Shown here in pieces: positions 46,706 through 58,796 of a stretch of DNA of 64,000 bases (within the stretch, counting starts at the first letter, position 1; each line of letters begins with the position of its first letter). The translations under genes were made by a program, and so were the position numbers. The stretch is from Hetaerina americana (taxonomy: Eukaryota; Arthropoda; Insecta; Odonata; Calopterygidae): NCBI GenBank assembly GCA_022747635.1, contig JAKTNV010000009.1:384501-448500 (forward strand). The letters are read 5' to 3'. The notes under the pieces were generated by a model that did not search any database, was not told where the DNA came from, and saw nothing but the letters and a program-made list of their open reading frames with translations.

Positions 46706-48688
46706 TTACAAAGCACCTAGGTCCACTGCCAAGAAAGCATTCCGGAAGGCGCTAGCGGAATTCAAAAGGAAAAAATTAGGTGAACATTTAAACGATAAAC
46801 CAAAGATGTTTTGGTCCTACGTCAGGGATGTGCAGGGAAAAAAGTCCACCGTAAACTCACTGAACAACGAAAAAGGGGATAAAGTAACAAGGTGGTAGAT
46901 AAAGCCAACGTATTAAACTCATTCTTCCACAGTGTTTTCAACAAATGCTACCCGAATATACCAGAGAACCTTCCGAAAACATTTCTACAGCCAATGCATG
47001 CAATCGACTTTTCCACCCGCGGAATAGAGCTACTCCTTAAAAACATCGACCACAATAAATCTCCGGGACCTGATGAGATACCGGCTCGCGTGTATAAAGA
47101 ACTATCGTCTGAAATTGCTCATTATCTTAAAATAATATTTAAGAAATCATTAGCAGAAGAAAGCGTGCCAAGTGGCTGGAAGGTAGCTTCTATGACGCCC
47201 ATTTTTAAAAATGGAGTCCGGGAGGACCCCAGTAATTATAGGCCAATATCGCTCACCTCCATCTCCTGTAAGATTTTTGAGCACATCATTGTTAGTTCCA
47301 TAATGAGGTACCTCGATAGCCAAGATTTATTGATAAATAACCAGCACGGGTTCCGTAAAGGTAGATCCTGCAAAACTCAATTCGCGCTATTTGTTCATGA
47401 TATAATGCACTCCGGTGAAAGTAATATTCCAGTTGATGCAATATTTCTAGATTTTAAAAAAGCTTTTGATAAAGTCCCTCATTGCAAGTTACTCGCTAAG
47501 TTGGAAAGTTATGGAATGCACGGGAGTGTTATATGCTGGATAAGACAATTTTAAAAAAATCGTGTTCAAACAGTCGTCCTGGACGGTGTATCATCCGATA
47601 CTGTTAAGGCCACGTCGGGTGTACCACAGGGAAGTGTCATAGGACCCTCTTGTTTCTTATTTACATAAATGACCTCAGCACCGTGGTTAATAGCAGACTC
47701 CGTCTTTTTGCTGACAATGCGGTGATTTATTGGGACATTCGAAGTCGCGATGACAGAGTCACGTTAGCTAACGACCTAAATGCAATCCAGACTTAGTGCG
47801 ATACATGGCAATTGGAATTAAATTTGAAGAAATGCGTAGTAATACATTTTTGGGAAAAGAGTAACACCCCACCATTTAGTTACAAAGTGAAGCAAACAGA
47901 AATAGCGAGGGTAGATTCCTTTAAATACTTGGGTGTAACAATTACTCACGATCTGTCCTGGGGAAAGCACATACGGGAAATATGCGGTCGCGCTAATAAA
48001 AATTTGGGATTTGTAAAAAGAGTGCTGGGTAAATGTGACGAAAAAGTGAAGGAACGATGTTTTATTGCCCTAGTCAGGCCCCACCTAGAGTATGCTGCCA
48101 GTATATGGGATCCGCAAGAGATAAATTTAATTTCGGAATTGGAACGAGTTCAGCGGAGGGGGGCTAGATTTGTCAAAAACTGCTATGACCAACGCAGTAG
48201 CGTAACTACTTTGCTAGAAAATTTAGGCTGGGATTCCCTTACACAGCGGCGTTTACAATATAGATTAAACTTATTAAAAACATTTAAAGATGGGTCCTTT
48301 TCCGATGACATCAAGAACATAATACGAACCCCAACGCATTACGGGCTGAGGGATCACGAATGTCAGATTAGAGAGATTGACTGCAGGACAGACAGATTTA
48401 AATGGTCATTTTTTCCGAGAACAATAAGGGACCAGAATTCTTTTAATCGAAATCGCCCAGGATCCGGCTCGACATAATAAGTATTAACCTACAAGCTAGC
48501 GACTGCGCAGGGTTATACGCTTATATTTATATTTTTTTAATATATATATATTTTGCAGGTTCCCCCTACCTTTCCCCATCCATTTGAAAAACCCTAATCC
48601 CCTCATCCCTTATCCTTTCCTCCTGGTGCTGCACCCCCTGCTACACACCTTTTTGGTGGCTTGCAGGGTATTGATGTAGATGTAGATG
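46706..48688 (+). mobile_element. CR1-type retrotransposon (subfamily B), 5'-truncated
   Basis: It starts immediately after the previous element's tail, in the ORF2 linker (AEFKRKKLGEHL, KMFWSYVRDVQGKK), and runs through RT to the C-terminus, a UTR with TTTTGCAGGTTCCCCCTACC, and a GATGTAGATGTAGATG tail at 48673-48688. Protein similarity to subfamily A is clear, but the nucleotide sequence is quite different. Confidence 0.88.
46738..48477 (+). pseudogene. CR1-B ORF2 reverse transcriptase, catalytic box mutated
   Basis: Motifs in order are NKSPGPDEIPARVYKEL, SGWKVASMTPIFK, NYRPISLTSISCK, QHGFRKGRSCKTQF, FLDFKKAFDKVPH (first catalytic Asp kept), SGVPQGSVIGP, then RLFADNAVIY. The second Asp of the FADD box is Asn (47716-47718). 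A stop follows KVTR near 46896, another lies after WIRQF (47552-47554), a frameshift near 47645, and a TAG near 47794. From 47812 the C-terminal domain is open (KYLGVTITHDLSWGKHI, VRPHLEYAASIWDPQEIN, SFFPRTIRDQN) to 48477. In the family this enzyme copies element RNA at a nicked target. This copy is dead. Confidence 0.87.
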
Positions 48689-48961
48689 ACATCTACACAG
48701 TGCAGAGTGCATAAAGCCGCCGCAAGGACGTGTGGCGGGTGTTGTTACGTCACTAGACGTAAAATGGAATAAAACCGCATGCAAATCCAAAAAATACCTG
48801 CCAATCTACACCCAGGAAGGCGTATATATTCATTCGAAAAACTATGTAACTTATCCATATGCATATACATATACTATTAACTAATACTTACATGCTCCCA
48901 CGAATATAACTTATGTCTACGCAACGTTCAATCTTGTCTTGACTTGTAAATCGAATGTCTT
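48121..48961. repeat. 841-bp direct duplicate of 45267-46107 (partner copy)
   Basis: This copy sits in its natural context: the left part continues upstream CR1-B sequence and the right part continues the minus-strand CR1-A. It is therefore the likely donor of the copy at 45267. Confidence 0.9.
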
Positions 48962-49741
48962 AAACATTTCTACACTGACTTTGGTTTCTTACAATAATTT
49001 TTCCTGATTTTCCGGGGAAAGAACCAGTACTTGTGTCTGTCTGTACTGGAGTCTATTTCCCTAACCTTGTTTTTGTGGTCTGATCTACCTAAGTAGTGTG
49101 GGGCCATTATAATTCCTTCAGTGTCATAGTTAAACTCGTTTGTTCTGAACCTTTCTAAAAGTCTAAGCCTCGCTTGTTCTCTCCGCACTTCAAGTGGTTC
49201 CCAGCCTAAATCCCCTAAGAGACCTGTCACACTTGTGTTCTTATCATAACAATTTTTAACGAATCTAGCGGATTTTCTCTGGACTTTATCTAATTCCTTT
49301 TGCCAAATTTTCTCCCACGGATCCCAAATAACTAGAGCAAAATAACACCTCTCTTTAACTTTTTCATTACATTTCCCCACCACCCGTTTAATGAAGCCGA
49401 GTTTCTTTAAAGCGGATCCGCATATTGTCCTGATATGTGCTCACCATGAAAGGCGTGCTGTTGGAACAACCCCCAAATATTTAACTTGGTTGGCCGTGGT
49501 TAGCACTGAACCCTCTATATCATAGTTTATGTCTTGTACGCTAATTCCTTTGTTCCAAAATTTCAAAATTGCGCCTTTGCCTATGCTAAGCACTAATCCC
49601 CATTCTCAGCGCTAATCCAATATTGTGTCTAAGCCTCCATAGAGTTGCTCGCAATCTGATAGGCCCCTTATTTCCCTGTATAACACCGTGTCATTAGCAA
49701 TTAATATGAGGTTGCTTCCTACGCGTAAGCTGGTCATTATG
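48689..49741 (-). mobile_element. CR1-A retrotransposon fragment, minus strand, tail-to-tail with CR1-B
   Basis: On the minus strand the 3' UTR (48689-48965, ending in complementary GATGTA repeats) follows an ORF2 C-terminus (48970-49383: VGKCNEKVKERCYFALV, IWDPWEKIWQKELDK, LGWEPLEVRREQARLRLL, HYLGRSDHKNKVREID). Degraded upstream RT sequence continues to about 49741. Nine codons (RPHLEYAAS) are missing exactly before IWDP. The final SFFPRTIR block reads WFFPRKIRKNY. Confidence 0.84.
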
Positions 49742-49767
49742 GTAACGTTGAGACGGGGATCAAGATG

Positions 49768-50052
49768 GTGATGTGGCTATCGTACTAGCTTCCCACCCAG
49801 AGGGCCCGGTTTCAAATCACGGCGGTGTTCAATATTTTTCAGAGGTATCTCGATCCCTACTTGAGGTGCTTTGTGGAGGGCACTTTGAGTGAGTACGCCG
49901 TCCGTCGGATGGGACGCTAAATTGCGGACCCCTTGACGCCTTTCGTCATTAAGAGTAGGCTAATGCCGACGCCGGCTTTCCTGTCCATCCCCGATGGCGC
50001 AAATGACCTCAGCTGTCGGTCGCCTCCCCTGAATACTACTACCACTACCACC
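49768..50052 (+). mobile_element. tRNA-derived SINE, second family, copy 2
   Basis: The head has GTACTAGCTTCCCACCCAGAG and a degenerate B box GGTTTCAAATCAC. The body matches the copy at 40338-40620 throughout, and the tail is (CTAC)-rich at 50030-50052. The two copies differ at many sites, so the family is not very young. Confidence 0.77.
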
Positions 50053-52558
50053 TTGGATTCACTGAACTGAGCCGATGAAAGAAGAGAAAAGATGCGATCG
50101 AACTGCCAGAAGAGGCAACGAAAGGAAAGACATGAGCTGAAGGGACGAGTAAAGAGAGCGTCAGTGGGAGCGAGGCGACTGCAAAGGGATGCCAAATGGC
50201 TAATGGCTATACCAAAGGCCTTTACTCATTTGATATTGTGCCAAAGAAATTGGATTATTGCTCGCTGGGAAATGGATCGAGTGCATGTTGACGCGCGCAA
50301 TAGAGCCGCATAGCGAGTGGTGCGAAGTGCACCACGAGCAGCGATGACCCTCGACGACCCCTTGTCTGTGATTTTGGAGTTCCGATCGGTGAAAGGTCAG
50401 GTGTAAGGTGTCGAGGAGGGACGAGGCATTCTCTCGGAAGCGGGATTACTTACATGGACATCATCGCTCAGAAGTAAGATTTCTCTCAAATACAGTTACG
50501 ATAAGGCCTCATTTGTGACTTGCTGCCAAGCTGTCGCTGGCACACCCCATGATAAGCCAATATTTAATTCAAAGAAATGTTCACTAAACTGAAAGAAACC
50601 ACATCATTGGTATTAAAATTCAAAAAATAAAAATGCTACGCGTTTCTATCGCGATGAAATTCTGTCCACCTCCGAAATTCATTATTATTTTATTTGTAAA
50701 GAGTTCGCAAAATATTTCTCGACCACAGTGATAGGGGAACATTGAATATCGTTCCACAGAACTGAGTTCGCTTTGGAAACTCGGTTATATTGTATGTGCG
50801 ATAAAGACTTTATTCCAGTCTCCCAATTGCACACATGCGCAAGAATGTATTCATTCTTCGAGTCCTCATAATTCTTAATTTTGAGCGGTGCACTGGTCCC
50901 TACTTCTGGCGACAATTGTACGAAATATGAAACTCCTTGCTATTCCAACGAATGCCGCGGGAAATTCGACGGAAGTGGATCACACAGATTTTTTAAGAGA
51001 CTGCAGAACATTAAAATGCATCATCGCTTAATGTTTTCCGTACTGCATCCACATACCAAGAAACTTCGTAGCGTGCTCTTCGTACGAACGTTCTGCCATT
51101 ACCTGTTTGCGCAAAACTGCAAAATTGTGGTAATCGATAAATTACGAAGCCAATGAAGAAAATAAACTTCACCGCGAAAAAAAATGTTTTGAAAAAGTGT
51201 TGGCATTGCATGCATCTACAGCAGTATTCGTTCACGTTTTAGCAGGTTGAGCATTAAAAGCTTAATACACTGCAGTCATTCCGGGGAGGCCCTTGATACG
51301 CTTCCCCTTGGAGCCGCCCTCGTGTCGATCGATTGACGCAGGAGTAATTACTCATAAAACGATGAGGGAACATTTATTTCCCGGCCGCAGCAGTCTCGCA
51401 TCAATTTCGAAGCCATCGATACTAGCTTTCTCTGCTTTCAAATTAGATTTTTTCCCGGGGCGTCCGCCGTCGACAGATTCGGCGAATTGAAACCAACGGC
51501 GGAATCCTTAAATTTTCAACGAGACTTCCAGGAGTGTTCGCGATTGAATTAACGTTTCAGTGTGGGACGGGTAGTTGTGGAATGATGCGATCCTTTCGTG
51601 TTTTCCCGTTTGCGCCAGCGGGGTCAAGCATCCAACCCAAATCTTTACTTTTTAATGATTGAATCTTTCACTTTTTACGTCACGACATCATTTTTAATCT
51701 GCTCGGCCGTGGACTCATTAATTTATTTTCTGCCTAATTGAAAATTCCATTATCATCCGGAGGCACTTGGAAATAATCGCCGATTCGGTTAATTTATGAT
51801 AAATGCTTATGCAGATATGTACTCAATATTTGAAAAAGTTACTTGAGAACAATGCATCTCACGAGGTCGAAAAATTAACTGACACTTTTAAAAATCCTCA
51901 TTTGAGATCATATAATAATATAGTCCATTGAATATTAGTTAATTATTGCGACTGATGCCAAAATAATGAATAGAGCACGTGTAGCAACCGCAAAGAAAAG
52001 GACTAAGTGGCCTGGATTATATTTAGCCTTCGGGATGGAAATATTGTATTTTCAATCATTAGTGTGCCAAATAAATTACTCCCAAACACTTTAATATATT
52101 TCCTATTTTGAAAACATTAAGTTTATTTTTTCATTAAAGCTTACATCCGAGTATGAGCTCAAGCGGTTACAACATTGTTATGTGGTCACCAGACATGCAG
52201 CGACTAATGACCTCTAGGCTCTTACGAGAGATAGAGAGAGATATCATGGCGTTCTAGGCTTGCCCCACTCCCAGGATAATTAGGGCTTGACCAGGGTCCT
52301 CGCAGACCACACTCTTCATTACAACTGCGATGGCATTTCTGACCGGCTTGGGGTTCTGCAGGGGACACCCGGGAGTAACAACAAGTGTGGAATGAACTTC
52401 CGCCACTCGCTCCCTCGAGAGCCTTTGACACCTGGTCACTATCAAGATAATTTCGACACATTTGTTGCCAATTGTGAGTGGGGGAAATATTAACCAAGGT
52501 GCACATAGACCAATTATTAGCCATCACCAGTGATTGCAGCTGTTAGTACTGAGGTATT
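50053..52558. other. no recognisable gene
   Basis: No domain similarity found on either strand. Confidence 0.4.
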
Positions 52559-52560
52559 TC

Positions 52561-52639
<79 letters not shown>

Positions 52640-52640
52640 T
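52559..52640. repeat. (AT)n microsatellite
   Basis: About 80 bp of TA dinucleotides that runs directly into the inverted-repeat element on its right. Confidence 0.92.
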
Positions 52641-52850
52641 AACACTTAGCACTAGTGGACCCAAACAAAAACACACAGATACACACAAAAAAGAGAGAGT
52701 CGTAATTTCTCGAGTTTTCGGTGGTCGTTTCTGGCCACAAGGAGGTTCTGTCCCTCTCTTCCACCGTGGTGGCCACCGAAAATTCGAAAAATAGTGAGTC
52801 TCCTTTTTTTTGTGTGTTTTTGTCTGTGTCGACTAGTGCTAAGTGTTATA
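52637..52850. repeat. inverted-repeat (foldback) element, arms about 85-95 bp
   Basis: The left arm begins TATAACACTTAGCACTAGT at 52637. The right arm, read in reverse complement from 52850, begins with the same bases. Pairing continues with mismatches and small gaps through ACAAAAACACACA, the purine-rich part and TTTTCGGTGG, to a core of about 25-35 bases around 52735-52765. It has no coding capacity. The flanks TATA/TACA could be a TA target duplication. A MITE or foldback element is the most likely explanation. Confidence 0.78.
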
Positions 52851-52879
52851 CAGTATTATTCACGTCCGTGAGACTTTCA

Positions 52880-54940
52880 AAAAGTATTATTATTGGCTAT
52901 TAGGTATTATTATTATTAGGTAATCTACCGGTTAAGGTAGGTTTTTGGATGGACATAGCTACTAATTAAATAATTTGTGACCCCTAGCAAAACACAACAT
53001 CCTACTCTACATCAGGTCCCTCTTCAGCTCCGAGTATTTTATTCCTCCCTTCATCCCGTCCAACATCCCTATACTGTTCCTTCCCTTTCCTCTTTTGCCA
53101 AACATTCTCCCCTCAATTACAGTCTTCAACAACCCACTGCCGGTCAATACCCCCTTCATCCAATTTTCCTGCCTCCATAGGATTTCCCCCAACAAACCCC
53201 TCTCTTCGCCCACGATACCAAGTACTTCCTCATTTGTTTTCTTCTCTGAACTTCCTCATTTCTTTTCTTTCTTCTTTCTCTTACATTTAACCTTCCTCAT
53301 TCTTCTCCAAACCTACATTTAAAAAGCCTCCAGTCTACGTCTATCCTCCTGCTTCAATGACCACGTTTCCGCGCCGTACCTTTGCTATAGCTACGCTCCA
53401 TATTAAAGTTTTTATCTTAATATTCTTACTCAACGTCCCTGTCATCAACTCCCTCCTCCTTGTGAAAGCCTCTTTGCCTAGCGCAATACTCCTCCTTACG
53501 TACCTAATACTTTGACCGTGTTGGTTCAAAACACTTCCGACATACGTACAGTGTTATACCTATTCTAGTTTTTTCCCTCCTATTATAATGTTTAGCTTAG
53601 CCTTTTTCTTTCTAGGAAATCGCATAACCTTTGTTTTATTTATATTGATTCTCATCCCATATCTGTTGCACTGAATCTCAAATTCAATCAGCAATGCTTG
53701 CAACCCCTTGGCTGACTGACAGACTAAAGCTTGGTCATCAGCGAACCTAACTGATTTTACGAATTCCCCGCCCACTTTCATTCCTACCTCCAGTTCTTCC
53801 CATACCTCATTCATCATTTCCTCTGAATACAAGTTGAACAGCAACGGTGATAATGGGCTACCCTGCCTTACACCTCTTAATAACACTGCCCATCCGGGCT
53901 CTCCGTTCCTCACCCGTACCTGAGAAGTCTGAGACATGTAAAGCTTGCGGATTAGCCTCCTTTCCCTCCAATCTATTCCTATTTTCTTCAGTATACTCAT
54001 TAGTTTTTCCCAATTCACTCTATCTAACGCTTTTTGGAAATCTATGAAACGGGCAAATACCTCCTGGTTGTGTTTTATATTCCTCTCGATTAATAATCTC
54101 ATTACTGCAATGGCATCACGCGTACCCCTCCTTTTCCTAAACCCAAACTCATCATCCCCTAAGTAATAATTTTCCCTACTCTCTATCCTTTTGTTTATGA
54201 TCCTGAGAACAACTTTAGCTGTGTGGGATATCAAACTTATTATCCTCTAGTCCTCACTGATGTAGCCTTTACCTTTTTCGGAATAGGAACTAAAACTGAT
54301 CTCACAAATTCTTCCGGCCAGATGCCTTCCTCATAGATACTATGAATCAGCCCATAGAGCTTCTTCCTCCCACATTTTCCTAAACATTTCAACAGTTCCG
54401 GTGGGATGTTATCCACCCCCACGGCCTTCTATAGTTTCATCTCTCTTAATGCCCTTTCTATCTTATCGTCTAGTATGCCTGGACCTAAGCTATCTTCCTC
54501 TACGTCATATTCTTTTTCAATGTTTAGCTTTGTTGGTCTAAGTTCTATATTATACAGTTCTTCTATAGAATCCTTCTATCCCTCTTGGATCTTTTTGTGT
54601 AAATTATTACCTTACCCGCCTTATCCTTAACTGTTAGCATAGATCTCCGCTCATCCATCTTTATAATCATCTCATTCGTGATCCATGGTTTCCTAGTCCT
54701 TTTAGCATTAACGATTCCAATCGTGTCTTTTACGGCTTTAGACAACCCTTTCTTTATACTGTCCCATTTTATTCGATAGTACCTAGCTCTTTACCATCGT
54801 CCATTATTTTCTCTACCGCCTGTTGGTAATCCTTCCTTTTCAAACCATTTAATGCTTCTACATTCCATTTGCTAACTCGCCACCCCTGCCTTATCTTTTT
54901 GAAACGGACGCTACATTTCATAACAACTAAATGGTGTTAT
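52880..54940 (-). mobile_element. RTE retrotransposon (subfamily b), minus strand, 5'-truncated
   Basis: The 3' end (about 52880-52980) shows the complement of (TAA)n and of AAAACCTACCTTAACCGGTA. The body runs upward through the C-terminal domain, RT and linker to the end of the endonuclease at about 54937 (complement of the AAATGTAGCGTCCGTTTC stretch). It shares with the copy at 37801 the two stop codons after QKLE (53570-53555) and the small insertion in the YGAETW region (53370-53400). Confidence 0.87.
53560..54234 (-). pseudogene. RTE-b reverse transcriptase core, open frame of 224 codons
   Basis: The frame encodes ISHTAKVVLRIINKRI, FGFRKRRGTRDAIAVM, FIDFQKALDRVNWEKLM, LRGVRQGSPLSPLLFNLYSEE, VKSVRFADDQALVCQS and ININKTKVMRF, and stops after KLE. 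The Asp-Asp box is present and the frame is uninterrupted over the palm. The upstream part is in another frame (GVDNIPPELLKCLGKC at 54240-54422), and the C-terminal domain lies beyond the stop, so no complete enzyme is encoded. Confidence 0.82.
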
Positions 54941-55261
54941 TGATAGAAATGAGCTCTTACGGCTAGTAATATATAATAAATTTGAAACTCCAATAGCCGT
55001 AAACAGTTTACCTTTCTAAACAAAGTGAAAATGAAATTAATTGGCTAGCGCCACAAGTCAAAAAGGGGTAAAGGTAAAAAAGGATAATGAGGTAGGTAAA
55101 AGGGTTAAAAGGTAAAAAAGGAGAGGATAAGAAAGGTGAATACGCGTATTTCGGCCACAAAGTAGCCCTCTTAAGCGTACTGAAGGGTAATCGTCACTAC
55201 AACACAAGTCGAAGTGAGCGATATGTATATATATATATATTTATTTATTTATTTATATGTA
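54941..55261. other. no gene; short Penelope-like terminal motif
   Basis: Read in reverse, about 55140-55185 gives CTTAAGA, a GGCTAC...GTGGCC stem and GAAA. This has the same layout as the hammerhead-like core at 15897. No Penelope protein remains. Short AT repeats lie at 55220-55265. Confidence 0.4.
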
Positions 55262-57240
55262 TATATAATTAGGGAATCTACCGCTTAAGGTAGGTTTTGG
55301 ATGGATGCAACTACCAAATTCATATTTTGTTACTCTTAATACAAGATATCCCAACATCCTACGCTTAATCAAGTCCCTTTTCATCCCTCAGTGCTTCCTC
55401 CTTTCTTCCTGTCCAACATCCCTTACCTATTCCTTCGTCCTGTCCAACTGCCCTTTCTTTGCTTGCCAATTCTCCACACTGTTATATTCTGCAACATCCC
55501 ACTGCCAACCAATATGCTTTTCATCCATTTTTCTTGCCTTCTTATGATTTCACAGAAAAATCCCTTCTCCTCGTTCACCATACTTAGCACTCCTTCATTT
55601 TCTTTCCTTTCGATTCATTTCATCTTCTTCATCCTTCTACCCACCCACATCTCTGAAAAACCTCTAATCTACGTGTATCCTCCTCCTTCAGTGGCCACGT
55701 TTTCGCGCCTTATATAACTACGCTCCATATCGAAGTTTTAACGACTCTTTTTTTAATATCATTACTCAGTTCCCCAGTCATCACCTTTCTCTTACTGGAA
55801 AATTGCTCATCTAGAGGATTATCATTGCTCATTGCTCATCATCATATATGGATCTGTCGAACTGAGTATCCAATTCACTCAGCAATCCTTGCAACCCCTT
55901 GGCTAACTGACCGACTAAAGCTTGGTCATCAGCAAACCTAACTGATTTTACGAATTCCCCACCCACTTTCATCCCTACCTCCAGTTCTTCCCATGCCTCT
56001 TTAATCATTTCCTCTGCATACAGGTTGAACAGCAACGGTGATAATGGGCAACCCTGCCTTACACCTCTTCCTAACACTGCCCATCCGGACTCCCCGTTCC
56101 CCAGTCGCACCTGAGCAGTCTGAGACATGTACAGGTTGTGGATTAGCCTCCTGTCCCTCCAATATATTCCTATTTTCCGCAATACACTCAGTAGTTTTTT
56201 CCATATCACTCTATCAAACGCCTTATCGAAATCTAAAAAACAGGCGAATGCATCCTAATTGCATTCTAGATTCCTCTATATTAGTGATCTAATTACTACA
56301 ATGACATCACGCCTGCCTCTCCCCTTAATAAACGCAAACTGAATTTCCCCTGGGTAATCAATTGCCTTGCTCTCTATCCTTTTGTTAATGATCCTGAGAG
56401 CCACTTTAGCTGCGTGGGAATTCAAATTTAATGTCATTTTTTCTCACATAATGTAGCGTTTACCTTTTTCGGAATAGGAAATAACAATGATCTCACAAAT
56501 TTTTCCCGCCAGATTCCTTCCTCATAGATGCTACGAATCAGTCCAGCTCTTCCTTCCACATTTTCGTAAACCTTTTTGTAGTTCCGCAGGGATGTGTCCA
56601 TCTCTACGGCTTTGTTTAATTTCATCTCCTTTAAAATGCTTTCTATTTCATCGTCGAGTATGCCTGAACCTAAGTTATTTCCATCTACGTCATGTTCCTT
56701 TGCAATGTCTAAACTTGTTGACCTAGGTTCTTTACCATACAGTCCTTCTATGTAACCTTACTGTATAGCGCACCGTCTTCACCCTTCCTCTGCAAACTTT
56801 CCACATCCTCGCACTGCGTCTTCCACCATGCTTCTTTTGCTTTATTTGTTGCCCGCCTCATTTTATAATTTAACTGTTTGTCAGCTTGCCTAACTCCATT
56901 TTACACTCTTCCATTCATTTCCTTCATCTCTCTTTCTTAAAACCTTGTGGCCCATGCTTTCCTTGTTCATTTCCCATCAATGGTTTCTATAGTTTCTTTT
57001 GCTGCTTTCGATCCCCATTTTTTGATATATTCCCATATTTCTTCGATAGTACTCAGATCTTTACCCTAGTTCATGATTTTCTCTATAGCTTGCTTATACT
57101 CCTTGTCAATCCAGCCAATGCTTCTACATTTCATTTCCAAAGTCGGCCGCCCTGCCTTATCTTTTTGAAACGGACGCCACGCTTTATAACAAGTAAAAAG
57201 TGATCAGAATCCGCATCCGCTCCCGAAAGTCTGTAATTTC
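55262..57240 (-). mobile_element. RTE retrotransposon, minus strand, decayed
   Basis: The 3' end at 55270-55330 carries the complement of the RTE terminal sequence. Going up: C-terminal tail, RT with GRGVRQGCPLSPLLFNLYAEE and VKSVRFADDQALVGQLAKG (55829-56209), RT entry (SIYEEGIWREKFVRS, 56434-56625), then linker and the region before SDHNLV near 57200. Many stops and shifts. The YAEEMIKEAWEELEVG reading groups it with the subfamily of the 26680 copy rather than subfamily b. Confidence 0.84.
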
Positions 57241-58384
57241 AGAGCGAAAAAATCATTTACCTTGACCGGAATACGGCCGATTGCTCTAGCCTGGTCGAGA
57301 CGTCCTCTAGAAATTCCCTCCAAACTTTCAGAGTTTAAGAGGACTCCTTCCCATGCTACAATTTCTCCTATTCTTCTGAAAATTTACATTTAACAGACTA
57401 CCAACATTATGATCTGTTCCACCTTATATCATAGTTTAAGACATCCTAATATTGGATTGGTCTTGATATGCCGACATTTTGAGAAACTCACTCATTTGCG
57501 TAGAGCAGTTCCCATTTGTTCTTTAATCAAGGAATACATTCGGGTTTCACGATCAACGCATCACACGATGAAAACACAGAAAGATGCATTCGTTTGAGAT
57601 TTGACTTGACTAATGCACACTTTTAAATCAGGAAATTAGAGATTTATTTATTCAATATGCGACGCTAAGGCATACTATTTTTAGGATTCTATGTTTCAAC
57701 GTAATCTTATATTTCGTTTGTTTGGACTGATGTCTTTGATTCGGCGTTAGAGTCCCAGGAAAGATATTACAATTTTAGACAAAGGATCATGGAAGCGATC
57801 GATTGAAATCCAGTGAAAGGTTATGAAAAACGCTTTGAAAATAGTGGTTCATTAATAACTCGCTTTTGATTTCCGGGGTTTAAGATTGTGTCCATTGTTA
57901 TTTGAGGATGTCACTGTCACTGACTCATTTAACTGAACCTCCCGCACATATGACGAGAACGCTTTCGGGTTGTCGTCTTAATATTCACCAAATATTTTAT
58001 TTTTTGACTCTATTTTGCCTGACGACAAACTTTCCTTGCCAATGCTTTAGCTGTTTCATAGTCATGTATTATTTCATCGCTGAAGATACCGACCTAAATT
58101 TATGAGCCCAATTCGTTATTTATCCTACGCTCCGTGATTGATTCTCAGTATAGTTCCCTTAGGAATTTAAATTCACTGCTAAGTTAATCGTGACGTAATA
58201 AAAATACACTAACTTAGCTCCTTCGCGCTACACGCAATCTTAATTGGCAATCAGAGTGACTTCATTCAATCACAGGAAAAATATTCTAAATTCTGACTAG
58301 CGAAAAACATCGTCGGTATTTAAAGTTCACGTCAGGTTTATCCAACTCTCTTTATTGAAATGCTGATTCTCTCTATCCTATTCC
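57241..58384. other. no recognisable gene
   Basis: No coding or repeat similarity found. Confidence 0.4.
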
Positions 58385-58725
58385 TTATTCCTAGTTTTCT
58401 TTAATGTAACGGTGACACTCGAAACCTATTTCTTGGACTGTTCTTGGGTTTTAGGCGTGTATGGTGCATCCATATTTCGTCCACTGTGCCGAGACGACGC
58501 CTCTAAGTCCTGCGGATTCGCCAAAATAACTCCAGACTGTCCCTACAGAAATCCATGACCAACCGTGGGCAATCGCAGCACCCATATGGCGGATTACGCG
58601 GCACGATTTCCGAATCTCGATACCAAACATTTTGCACTCGTTCACTTGAGATTTCTACAGCATTAGCAATCTGACGCACAAGTATGGAAATAAGTGATTC
58701 ATTATTGATAATTTTCCACACACTT
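58385..58725 (-). pseudogene. mariner transposase relic
   Basis: From 58721 downward the minus strand gives LVRQIANAVEISSERVQNV, the second helix-turn-helix of mariner transposases (IRQIAE.V.IS..RV..IL). Further on, in another frame near 58480, VDEIWMHH aligns with the first catalytic block (xDETWIHHY). The Asp is retained but frames are broken and the later catalytic blocks are absent. No inverted ends found. Confidence 0.62.
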
Positions 58726-58796
58726 TTACTACGGCACTACCTGTGTTGACAGCAGATAGCCACCTTTATGGTGGCTTGATGTGATATCGTTATAGT

